Positions 31,782-37,444 of a DNA stretch of 37,444 nt are shown piece after piece. The position numbers and the translations under genes were made by a program. The notes below the pieces were generated by a model that was given only the letters and a program-made list of their open reading frames with translations, was not told where the DNA came from and made no database searches. Where the stretch lies: assembly GCA_026001225.1 (NCBI GenBank), contig BNZQ01000017.1, positions 1 to 37,444 on the forward strand, given 5' to 3'. The number at the start of each line of letters is the position of its first letter. Position 1 is the first letter of the stretch. The DNA comes from Clostridia bacterium. Lineage in GTDB: Bacteria; Bacillota; Clostridia; Christensenellales; DUVY01.

Positions 31782-31811
31782 ATTGACAATTCATTGTCAA
31801 TCTCATATAAT
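31782..31811 (+). promoter_or_regulatory. Consensus promoter with palindromic operator over the -35
   Basis: TTGACA (31783-31788), a 17-bp spacer and TATAAT (31806-31811) form a perfect promoter. ATTGACAAT (31782-31790) and ATTGTCAAT (31793-31801) form a perfect 9-bp inverted repeat with a 2-base centre that covers the -35 and most of the spacer. A dimeric repressor such as a MarR- or TetR-type protein would block this promoter if it bound there. Confidence 0.85.
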
Positions 31812-31833
31812 AAAAGATAGGAGAAATAAAAAT

Positions 31834-32628
31834 ATGAAAAAGTTGATTATCGGCATTTTAATGACGGCTCTGTCGGTTGCCGTCGCGGTTGGGTTCGCGG
31901 GGTGCGGGCAGAATAAGGCGGGCACCGCGGGCGCGGCTTATTACGGTCATAATGCCGTCGCATACGCAACCGTGACGACCGACAAGGCCGGAAAGATCAC
32001 CAAGGTTGACTTTGAAGAAGTGGAAACGCTCAACGTTTGGACGGTGACGGGCGCGTGGGGAGCGGCCGCGGATAATGTCGCCGCGGCGGATTTAGACGGG
32101 ACGAGCGCGAAAAAGATTCAGATCGGCGACGTCGTACTGACGAGGAGCGACGACGGGAAAACGTATGCCGGTTCGGGTAAAACGCTTCCGACGGCACGGG
32201 GGACCGATCCCGCTTGGACGGATCCGGCAATCGCTTTCTGGTATTACGAACAGGCGACGCAGGGGAATTATTGGATATTGAAAGCGGACGGCTCAAAGTA
32301 CGATATCCCCTTTACGAACGAGTTGAAGGTCGGAGCGAACGCGGGCAAAGCCGTGGCGAAAAAAGACCGCCTGCGTAAGAGTCAAGAGGATTATCGCACG
32401 TCGCTTGCCGAGGGTCAATTGAGTTGGGAGGAAAACATGACCAAGATTTCGGCTTGGATCGTTTCAAAGGGCACGACGGACGGTTATGACAGCCTCGTCC
32501 AAAAGGACGGCAACGGCAACGGTCATTATTGGTTCGAGGGCGACGTGACGACGGGCGCGACGTTTAACGACCTGCCGAATTATATGCGCGCCGCCGCGCT
32601 TGCGTATGCCAAGATCGGTCAAAAATAA
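31834..32628 (+). CDS. Secreted lipoprotein, possibly FMN-binding/PplA-like
   Basis: Starting at the ATG at 31834 (AGGAG at 31819-31823) the protein is 264 residues. The upstream in-frame extension would cross the promoter and is rejected. The signal peptide is MKKLIIGILMTALSVAVAVG with lipobox FAGC. The mature part opens AYYGHNAVAYATVTTDKAGK followed by ITKVDFEEVETLNVW, a pattern of the secreted 'xGKIxKVxfxE' kind seen in FMN-binding and PplA-type lipoproteins. The C-terminal part has WILKADGSKYDIPFTNELKV and HYWFEGDVTTGATFNDLPNY. Function is not certain. It has its own regulated-looking promoter and its own terminator. Confidence 0.7.
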   Translation: MKKLIIGILMTALSVAVAVGFAGCGQNKAGTAGAAYYGHNAVAYATVTTDKAGKITKVDFEEVETLNVWTVTGAWGAAADNVAAADLDGTSAKKIQIGDVVLTRSDDGKTYAGSGKTLPTARGTDPAWTDPAIAFWYYEQATQGNYWILKADGSKYDIPFTNELKVGANAGKAVAKKDRLRKSQEDYRTSLAEGQLSWEENMTKISAWIVSKGTTDGYDSLVQKDGNGNGHYWFEGDVTTGATFNDLPNYMRAAALAYAKIGQK

Positions 32629-32660
32629 TTTCCGAAGCTTAACGATAAGAGATTGAGAAA

Positions 32661-32691
32661 AGCGGAATCGTTTTATACGGTTCCGCTTTTT
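32661..32691 (+). terminator. Intrinsic terminator after the lipoprotein gene
   Basis: AGCGGAA (32661-32667) with TCG pairs with CGG and TTCCGCT (32681-32687), loop about 8 bases, followed by TTTT. Confidence 0.82.
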
Positions 32692-32759
32692 GTATGCGGC
32701 GAAGCCTAGAAAAACGAAACAAGAAAACGGAATAAACATACGTTCCTATTTAAAAACGT

Positions 32760-32788
32760 TTGCCATTCGACAAAAAAAGGATTATACT
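32760..32788 (+). promoter_or_regulatory. Promoter of the lactate/malate dehydrogenase gene
   Basis: TTGCCA (32760-32765), a 17-bp spacer and TATACT (32783-32788). The 5' leader would be about 140 bases and contains repeat B at 32841-32894. Confidence 0.72.
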
Positions 32789-32840
32789 GTATACGGGGGA
32801 GGATTTGGCACAAAGTGGTACCATAAAGCTTGCAGACAAG

Positions 32841-32894
32841 TGAAAATTTTTGAAAAGAGCGCGAGAAAAACTTTTTACAAAAAGTTTTTCTCGT
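32841..32894 (+). repeat. Repeat B upstream of the dehydrogenase gene
   Basis: TGAAAATTTTTGAAAAGAGC leads into CGAGAAAAACTTTTT-AC-AAAAAGTTTTTCTCG, a near-perfect inner palindrome; the right outer arm is absent. The layout equals the copies before rplJ and rplL. Confidence 0.75.
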
Positions 32895-32933
32895 AAACAA
32901 AACAAAAAATAAAAAAAAGAGGTGTATGTCAAA

Positions 32934-33863
32934 ATGGGCAAGAAAATCAGCGTGATCGGTTGCGGAAAGGTGGGGGCTACGTCGGCGTTTGCGCTTGCGG
33001 CGCGAGGCTTAGTGGATGAGATCGTCGTCATGGACGTGGCGAAGGACAAGGCGCGCGGCGAAGCGATGGATATTTCGCACGGCGCGATCTTCACCGACAC
33101 GTTGGTGCGGTACGGCGAATATCCCGACGTCGCGGGCAGCGATGTGATCGTCTTTGCGGCGGGCGTGGGGCGGAAGCCCGGCGAATCGCGCCTCGACCTC
33201 GCGGCCAAAAACGCGGCGATCGCGCGCGACGCGGCGAAGGAAATCAAAAAATACTACGACGGCGGCGTCGTGCTGTGCGTGACCAATCCCGTGGACGTGG
33301 TCACCTATATCATGACGCAGGAATTAAAGCTGCCCAAGGGCGCGGTCATCGGCACGGGCACGGCGTTGGATTCGGCGCGGTTCAAGGACGAGATCAGCAA
33401 AAAATTGGGCATCGCCAAAAGCGATATCATGGCGAGCATCTTGGGCGAACACGGGGACTCCTGCGTGCCGGTTTGGGACATGACGATCGTGAACGGCCTG
33501 CATATCGGCGCGTACTGTTTCGCGATGGGGATTCCGTTCGACGAGACGATCAAAACCGAAATCTTCGCCGACATGAAGACCGCCGGCGCGGACATCATCG
33601 CCTTAAAGGGCGCGACATACTACGGCATCGCCTCGGCGATCACGGGCATCTGCAAGGCGATCGTGCGCAACTCCAACACGATGATGCCGATCTCGGCCAA
33701 GCTGAACGGCGAGTATGGTATTCATAACACGGCGATCAGCCTGCTCGGCATCGTCGGCAAGAACGGCGTTTCCCGTTTCCTCGTGCCCGAAATCGGCTCG
33801 CACGAGTTGGCTTTAATCAAGGAATCGGCGGCGCGCGTGAAGGAAGTCATCGATCAGATGTAA
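32934..33863 (+). CDS. L-lactate/malate dehydrogenase family enzyme
   Basis: Start ATG at 32934 with GAGGTG (32919-32924); an in-frame GTG at 32922 lies within that site and is rejected. The 309-residue product is an NAD-dependent 2-hydroxyacid dehydrogenase. It has VIGCGKVGATSAFALAARGL, the mobile loop AGVGRKPGESRLDLAAKN, CVTNPVDVVTYI, GTALDSARFKDEIS and GEHGDSCVPVWDMTIVNG with the catalytic His. The body is LDH-like (ESRLDL, KGATYYGIA). The residue equivalent to LDH Gln102, which sets pyruvate specificity, appears to be Arg80, as in malate dehydrogenases. The preferred substrate is therefore unclear between pyruvate and oxaloacetate. Transcribed from its own promoter. Confidence 0.88.
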   Translation: MGKKISVIGCGKVGATSAFALAARGLVDEIVVMDVAKDKARGEAMDISHGAIFTDTLVRYGEYPDVAGSDVIVFAAGVGRKPGESRLDLAAKNAAIARDAAKEIKKYYDGGVVLCVTNPVDVVTYIMTQELKLPKGAVIGTGTALDSARFKDEISKKLGIAKSDIMASILGEHGDSCVPVWDMTIVNGLHIGAYCFAMGIPFDETIKTEIFADMKTAGADIIALKGATYYGIASAITGICKAIVRNSNTMMPISAKLNGEYGIHNTAISLLGIVGKNGVSRFLVPEIGSHELALIKESAARVKEVIDQM

Positions 33864-33889
33864 TAGTGAAAGTTTTTATTTAGAAAATC

Positions 33890-34519
33890 GTGAATAAAAA
33901 CGTTGAAGAATTGACTATACGGTATCCCGCGCTTGCGGGGCTTTCCGGGGCCATCGAAAAAGCGATAGCCGCGGTGTACGGCGCGCAAAAAAAGGGCGGT
34001 AAAATCTTGCTTGCGGGCTGCGGCGGCAGCGCGGCGGACTGCGACCATATCGCGGGCGAATTGCTGAAAGAATTCAAATTGAAACGTCGCCGCGACCCCG
34101 CGTTTGACGCGCGGTTTTTAAAGCTGTTCCCGAATGACGGCGGATTGTTGAACAAGCTCGCGCGGGGCGTGCGCGCGGTTTCGTTGACGTGGGGCGACGG
34201 TCTCAACGCCGCGTTGGTCAACGACGTGGGCGCGGAGGTTCTGTTCGCGCAAAAGGTTTACGCGTTGGCGCAAAGCGGCGACGTGTTGCTGGCGATCAGC
34301 ACGTCGGGCAATTCCGCAACGCTGCTCGCGGCGGCGAAAACCGCAAAAGCCGTCGGCTGTACGGTCGTCGCGCTGACGGGGCGGACGGGCGGCCAATTGA
34401 AGGAGTACGCGGATATTTTGTTGAACGTAGCCGAGGACGAAACTTATAAGGTGCAGGAATTGCATTTGCCCGTCTATCATTGCCTGTGCGCCGCCGTCGA
34501 GGAGCTGCTATTCTCATGA
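33890..34519 (+). CDS. GmhA-like SIS-domain protein (phosphoheptose isomerase family)
   Basis: A 209-residue protein starting at GTG without a strong ribosome binding site. KILLAGCGGSAADCDHIAGE then LLKEF is the conserved N-terminal block, LTWGDGLNAALVNDVG matches the 'NDxGxe' region, LLAISTSGNSATLLAAAKTA is the SIS phosphate-binding loop, and DETYKVQELHLPVYHCLCAA carries the Q-E-xH metal/active-site pattern. The family makes D-glycero-D-manno-heptose 7-phosphate or acts as DiaA-like protein. No other heptose gene is visible. A truncated ROK kinase start follows 16 bases later, so the operon is broken. Confidence 0.85.
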   Translation: MNKNVEELTIRYPALAGLSGAIEKAIAAVYGAQKKGGKILLAGCGGSAADCDHIAGELLKEFKLKRRRDPAFDARFLKLFPNDGGLLNKLARGVRAVSLTWGDGLNAALVNDVGAEVLFAQKVYALAQSGDVLLAISTSGNSATLLAAAKTAKAVGCTVVALTGRTGGQLKEYADILLNVAEDETYKVQELHLPVYHCLCAAVEELLFS

Positions 34520-34535
34520 CGGCGCGGAGGTTTTC

Positions 34536-34586
34536 GTGAAATACGTCGCGGGCTTGGATATCGGCGGCACGAATTCAAAAGGATGA
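34536..34586 (+). pseudogene. ROK-family sugar kinase, N-terminal stub cut by repeat E
   Basis: GCGGAGG precedes a GTG that opens MKYVAGLDIGGTNSKG, the exact phosphate-1 ATP-binding start of ROK kinases (usually VGIDIGGTxxK). The frame meets TGA at 34584-34586 where repeat E begins. Nothing ROK-like follows in any frame to 34975. It looks like an operon partner of the SIS gene lost to an insertion and deletion. Confidence 0.7.
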
Positions 34587-34590
34587 GCTC

Positions 34591-34621
34591 GCGACGCCTC
34601 ATTATAAATTCGGCTCGCAAC
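34591..34621 (+). repeat. Repeat E, copy 2 (31 bp)
   Basis: Identical over 31 bases to 1017-1047. Shortly downstream, to about 34803, lie fragments that look repeat-derived (GAAGAATCCCC, CACGCGCTGCGCGCGG) and no convincing gene. Confidence 0.78.
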
Positions 34622-34803
34622 GACATAATAATCGTCCCTCAAAAAGGTTATGCTGTTGTCATGGAAGAATCCCCTCCGCAAGTAGACCAAAAGCGTGTTC
34701 GCTACGCTCACCCACGTTGCGGTCACGCGCTGCGCGCGGCGTTTCTTAAAGACGCCGTCGGAAAAATCGCAAAATCTTGCAAGCAATTTTTGGCGATTTT
34801 TCC

Positions 34804-34869
34804 TAGATAGTGTGGACACGAGAGGGCAACGAAGGGATTTTTGATGCCCTCTCGTGTCCACACTATCTA
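34804..34869 (+). repeat. Perfect 25-bp inverted repeat
   Basis: The left arm runs 34804-34828 (TAGATAGTGTGGACACGAGA then GGGCA) and the right arm 34845-34869 (TGCCCTCTCGTGTCCACACT then ATCTA). The loop is 16 bases. No T-run follows, so terminator function is unlikely. The perfect match suggests a recent element or mobile-element end. Confidence 0.85.
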
Positions 34870-34903
34870 TGGTATAAAATATGAAGAGATCCTCATAATA
34901 AGG

Positions 34904-34958
34904 AAAGCGTATCTAAAACGGATACGCTTTTTTCAACGGAAGCCGATTTCCGTTGAAA
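34904..34958 (+). terminator. Terminator followed by a second hairpin in the DUF1540 leader
   Basis: AAAGCGTATC (34904-34913) pairs with GATACGCTTT (34921-34930) and runs into T's. The same T's start a second perfect stem, TTTCAACGGAA (34931-34941) with TTCCGTTGAAA (34948-34958). The ribosome binding site AAAGGAGG begins 2 bases later. It could simply end upstream transcription, or act as an attenuator for the next gene. Confidence 0.65.
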
Positions 34959-34975
34959 CGAAAGGAGGATTGACC

Positions 34976-35284
34976 ATGAAAGACTTACGTTGTTCCTTGG
35001 ACAACTGCGCGCACAACAAGGGGTATATGTGCCGCGCGCGCAATATCTTGGTGACGGAGGAAGCGGATTGCGCGACCTACAAGCCCGAATTTGAACGGGA
35101 AAGTGATGACAATATCATGTTCGAGGCGGGCATGGAGGGCTTTTCGCAGGCGATCGACGGCCCGAAAATTCACTGCTCGGCCGACGCCTGCGTGTTCAAT
35201 AAATCCGAAAAATGCGTTGCGAACGGAATCAGCGTATTGAGCGAGGCCCGCGAACCGGTCTGCGCCTCGTTCTCTTTAAAATAG
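34976..35284 (+). CDS. DUF1540 protein with two cysteine modules
   Basis: Start ATG at 34976 after AAAGGAGGATTGACC; 102 residues. Two DUF1540 units are visible: CSLDNCAHNKGYMC...CATY (about residues 6-35) and CSADACVFNKSEKC...CASF (about 64-100). Each has four Cys in a C-x4-C-x7-C-xn-C arrangement likely to bind metal. DUF1540 proteins are small, widespread in Clostridia and Bacilli and of unknown role. The acidic linker ERESDDNIMFEAGMEGF joins the units. The gene stands alone between a terminator-like leader and repeat B7. Confidence 0.9.
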   Translation: MKDLRCSLDNCAHNKGYMCRARNILVTEEADCATYKPEFERESDDNIMFEAGMEGFSQAIDGPKIHCSADACVFNKSEKCVANGISVLSEAREPVCASFSLK

Positions 35285-35285
35285 T

Positions 35286-35368
35286 GAAGTTTTTTGAAAG
35301 GGGGTCTACGGGGGAAAACTTTTTTATAAAAAAGTTTTCCCCCGCGCTCCTTTTCCAAAAATTTTAAG
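35286..35368 (+). repeat. Repeat B, full palindrome between convergent genes
   Basis: GAAGTTTTTTGAAAGGGGGT, then CTACGGGGGAAAACTTTTTT-AT-AAAAAAGTTTTCCCCCG, then CGCTCCTTTTCCAAAAATTT. Both outer arms are present, giving a stem of more than 30 bp with interruptions. Lying between the DUF1540 gene and the reverse-strand ligase, it may terminate both. Confidence 0.78.
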
Positions 35369-35373
35369 TGACG

Positions 35374-36027
35374 CTATTTCGGTCTTGTATACGTCGGATT
35401 TTTAATCTTGATCCAAGCGTCCGAGCGGCGGCCGATACGGTATTCGCCGTCCCAACGCTTGGCGACGATTCCCTCTAAATTTTCCCGGCAAGCGGCTTGA
35501 AACAACGCTTCGCCGGACGCGGGGAAAACGTCGGTCAAATCGACGCACGCAAAGCCCGTCCCGTTCGATTCCGTTCCGTCCGAACGCCCCGTTGCGGCGA
35601 ACAATTCCTCTAAAAGCCCGCGCCGCTCTCTGTACGCGAGCGCGGTCAGGTTTTGACCGTCCGTTTCCAAAACGTCGAAAACCATATACCGGACGGGGAT
35701 CGACCGCCGTAGCCGCTCGGACGGATCGGCGGTACGGTCGCGCTTGAGCAGGCGGTAAAAATCCGGCCGCCCGTCCGCGTTCGGGGCGATGATTTCGCCG
35801 TCCAAAACCGCCCCGCGTTGGATTCGGCGCAAATCGGCGGCGACCTCGGTATAAACGTGCGTGCGCTCGTGGCAGCGGCGGTTGAAAAGTCGGACCTCGC
35901 CCGAACAATACGCAAGCATCCTTACGCCGTCGAATTTCAGCTCGAAGGCATAGTCGGGGCTGTCGAACGGTTTGGGGGCGCGGGCGAGCAGCATCGGTTC
36001 GATCGGCATACGCATGGCAATGAGCAT
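35374..36027 (-). CDS. Minimal ATP-dependent DNA ligase (adenylation domain only)
   Basis: A 217-residue reverse-strand gene. Ligase motifs appear in order: I, ELKFDGVRMLA with the Lys that takes AMP; III, VLDGEIIAPN; IIIa, YMVFDVLETDG; IV, LEGIVAKRWDG; V, DAWIKIKNP. The protein stops right after motif V, so the OB-fold domain with motif VI found in LigD-type and phage ligases is missing. It may need a partner, may act in end-joining repair, or may have lost ligation. No Ku or primase gene is near. The start is uncertain (ATG at 36027 or 36009), with no Shine-Dalgarno sequence at either. Confidence 0.85.
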   Translation of the reverse strand: MLIAMRMPIEPMLLARAPKPFDSPDYAFELKFDGVRMLAYCSGEVRLFNRRCHERTHVYTEVAADLRRIQRGAVLDGEIIAPNADGRPDFYRLLKRDRTADPSERLRRSIPVRYMVFDVLETDGQNLTALAYRERRGLLEELFAATGRSDGTESNGTGFACVDLTDVFPASGEALFQAACRENLEGIVAKRWDGEYRIGRRSDAWIKIKNPTYTRPK

Positions 36028-36078
36028 GCACTTTTTTTGAAATCTTTATACTTGGGCGTTTATTCCGCCCGATTCAGT

Positions 36079-36107
36079 TTGACATACGGCGTGTTTTATT
36101 ATATAAT
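36079..36107 (+). promoter_or_regulatory. Consensus promoter of the tRNA-Arg gene
   Basis: TTGACA (36079-36084), a 17-bp spacer and TATAAT (36102-36107). Transcription would start near 36114 and give a precursor with about 120 bases of 5' leader before the tRNA. Confidence 0.85.
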
Positions 36108-36236
36108 TTATAAGCAGAGTATGAGATAACGGTAAAATAAGGTCATTGTCTCATTTCCTTCGGTTCGCAATGACGTTGCCGAAACCGTCGGTTTATACCG
36201 GTAAGTCATATACTGCGTTTGTAAATCGCAAAAAGC

Positions 36237-36313
<77 letters not shown>

Positions 36314-36319
36314 TATTTC

Positions 36320-36400
36320 GGACAATTTTCTTTAAGCTTGCCCGACGGAGAATACCCGTCAAAAGAAAATTGTCCGGCCAAAAAGAAAAAACGGATAAGT
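36320..36400 (+). repeat. Repeat F, copy 2, with 14-bp inverted repeat
   Basis: GGACAATTTTCTTT (36320-36333) pairs perfectly with AAAGAAAATTGTCC (36362-36375), and GACGG (36344-36348) pairs with CCGTC (36356-36360) inside. The series CCCGTCAAAAGAAAA and AAAAGAAAAAACGGATAAG matches repeat F1 at 6460-6536. No T-run follows, so it may shape the tRNA 3' end rather than terminate. Confidence 0.65.
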
Positions 36401-36427
36401 TTTTAAATCGGAATAAGGAAACGGCTT

Positions 36428-37444
36428 ATGGAGAATAGGAAGCGAATCACCGCCTATACCCTGTTCATCTTTTTCGGGGTCGTTTTTATCGTAAGCCTGA
36501 TTTTAGTCGTCGTCCTCAACGGCAATACCCAACGCGAACTGTTTTGGCATAAGGAGCAGGACAAGCTGTCGCTCAAAACCGCCTCCTATAAGGCGGAACT
36601 GGACGGCTGGCTCGCCCTGCGCGCCGGCGCGTTGAGCCAAATCGAAGCGCGAATCCGCGACGACGGCGGCGATATTTTCGACGCTCCTGCCCCCCTTCAA
36701 ACGCCCCGCATCATTCCGTTTTTGAAATCCTTTTGCGATGCGGATTTGGAAATCGTCAGCGCGTATTTTTTCAAGAGCGAATCGGAATCCTATGACGACG
36801 GGCGGGCCTATACGCAGGGTACGACGGGCGATTATTCGGGTCTGTCCGCGGATTCCGTTTTTTGGACGGGGTACCGCGAGTGCCTGAAAGAGGAAAACAA
36901 GGATAAGCTGATTTTTTCCAAGCCCTATCGGGACGTGTTCCACGAGGGCTCCGCCATTCTTTCCTTTTTGGGCACCGTGGACTATACGGACGCGATGGGT
37001 CAACCGCAAAGAGGCGTGGCGGGCGTGGATTTTTCGTTGGACGGCGTGCAGACGCGGATCAAGGCCGTACACGCCTCCCCGAACGGCGAGGCGTACCTTG
37101 CGACCGCCGTCGGCGAGGTGATCGCCGCCACGGGGGACAAGTGGGCGCCGGTGCCGCACGAGGGGACGAGCGACGGGCTGAATTTCGTCAATTTGCATTT
37201 TTTGCGCGAGAGAGTCAAGACAGAGCGGACCGACAGCTTTCAGGCGGGGATACAGGTTCGCTATTTCAGGGATACCGACGGCGTTTATAAATACGAAACG
37301 TCCGCCGTGTTGGCGTTTACCGGTTGGCATTTGAACGTCGCCGTGCCGCTTTCGGATTACCGGGACGATTTGGCCGCGCTGACCAACAGCCAAATCCCTA
37401 TCGTCATTCTGTCGGTGTTCATGGTCATCATCAGCTTCATCGTG
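36428..37444 (+). CDS. Membrane sensor protein with extracellular Cache-like domain, 3'-truncated
   Basis: The frame starts at ATG 36428 with AAGGA a good distance before it and stays open for 339 codons to the window end. Residues 9-35 are a transmembrane segment (TLFIFFGVVFIVSLILVVVL). About residues 36-310 form an extracytoplasmic domain with a long first helix (REL-FWHKEQDKLSLKTASYKAEL) and features of dCache sensors: VFWTGYRECLKEENKDKLIF, GVAGVDFSLDGVQTRIK, TGWHLNVAVPLSDYRDDL. A second transmembrane segment begins at QIPIVILSVFMVIISFIV. The output domain is outside the window; a chemoreceptor, histidine kinase or GGDEF enzyme are all possible. Confidence 0.8.
   Translation, partial: MENRKRITAYTLFIFFGVVFIVSLILVVVLNGNTQRELFWHKEQDKLSLKTASYKAELDGWLALRAGALSQIEARIRDDGGDIFDAPAPLQTPRIIPFLKSFCDADLEIVSAYFFKSESESYDDGRAYTQGTTGDYSGLSADSVFWTGYRECLKEENKDKLIFSKPYRDVFHEGSAILSFLGTVDYTDAMGQPQRGVAGVDFSLDGVQTRIKAVHASPNGEAYLATAVGEVIAATGDKWAPVPHEGTSDGLNFVNLHFLRERVKTERTDSFQAGIQVRYFRDTDGVYKYETSAVLAFTGWHLNVAVPLSDYRDDLAALTNSQIPIVILSVFMVIISFIV

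Noticed and set aside
34583..34810. 75-codon ORF after the ROK stub
   Set aside because: It is made of repeat E and other repeat-like sequence, without ribosome binding site or domain.
34804..34869. Intrinsic terminator
   Set aside because: The stem is perfect, but no T-run follows either arm; the terminator-like hairpin is the separate one at 34904-34930.
36503..37393. Long reverse-strand ORF of 296 codons
   Set aside because: It is antisense to the forward membrane sensor gene that starts at 36428 and stays open to the window end. The forward frame has a ribosome binding site, transmembrane segments and Cache-like features; the reverse frame shows no domain.

Overview
The window looks like a piece of a Bacillota genome of the Clostridia type, probably from an uncultured lineage, at roughly 50% GC. 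The evidence is a CxxC-type L33 gene, consensus TTGACA-17-TATAAT promoters, AGGAGG ribosome binding sites, an L10-type leader with a terminator, a DUF1540 protein and a tRNA gene with encoded CCA. The taxonomic call is inference.

Layout. Positions 1-1007 hold the 3' end of a hypothetical gene whose coding sequence has absorbed short dispersed repeats. Positions 1008-1687 are a graveyard of repeats and gene remnants ahead of a MATE-family transporter (1688-3040). A ribosomal/transcription operon follows: rpmG, secE, nusG, a small DUF4177-like gene, rplK, rplA, an L10 leader, rplJ and rplL. It is interrupted at almost every junction by structured repeats, and it is not followed by rpoB. Next come an OLD-like ATPase with a degenerate TOPRIM domain, a small lipoprotein, rplI, a YjbQ-family gene and an unknown reverse-strand gene.

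Positions 13077-30304 form a Wzx/Wzy-type surface polysaccharide locus. It contains an initiating phosphoglycosyltransferase, an SDR epimerase, manC, gmd and fcl (GDP-L-fucose supply), five glycosyltransferases, a Wzy-like polymerase, rfbF and rfbG (CDP-4-keto-6-deoxyglucose), a split transketolase, an SDR reductase and a Wzx-like flippase. The section at about 19.8-24.4 kb is visibly AT-rich and carries apparent recombination scars. The rfbF-rfbG-transketolase pair-SDR order, without the usual rfbH, suggests a CDP-linked branched-chain sugar made by two-carbon transfer. This is the best candidate here for an undescribed pathway.

Positions 30383-37444 hold a Myb/SANT-like DNA-binding protein, two lipoproteins (one behind a consensus promoter with a perfect palindrome over the -35), a lactate/malate dehydrogenase-family enzyme, a GmhA-like SIS protein, a truncated ROK kinase, a DUF1540 protein, a minimal ATP-dependent DNA ligase (reverse strand), tRNA-Arg(ACG), and the start of a membrane sensor protein running off the end.

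Across the whole window there are several repeat families: A, about 120-bp hairpins with a conserved apical core (7 copies); B, GC/AT palindromes (7 copies); C/D, low-complexity and SERSEE-type repeats translated inside genes; E, a 31-bp repeat (2 identical copies); F, two related elements. Family A is the most striking non-coding signal because its outer arms differ between copies but remain complementary.
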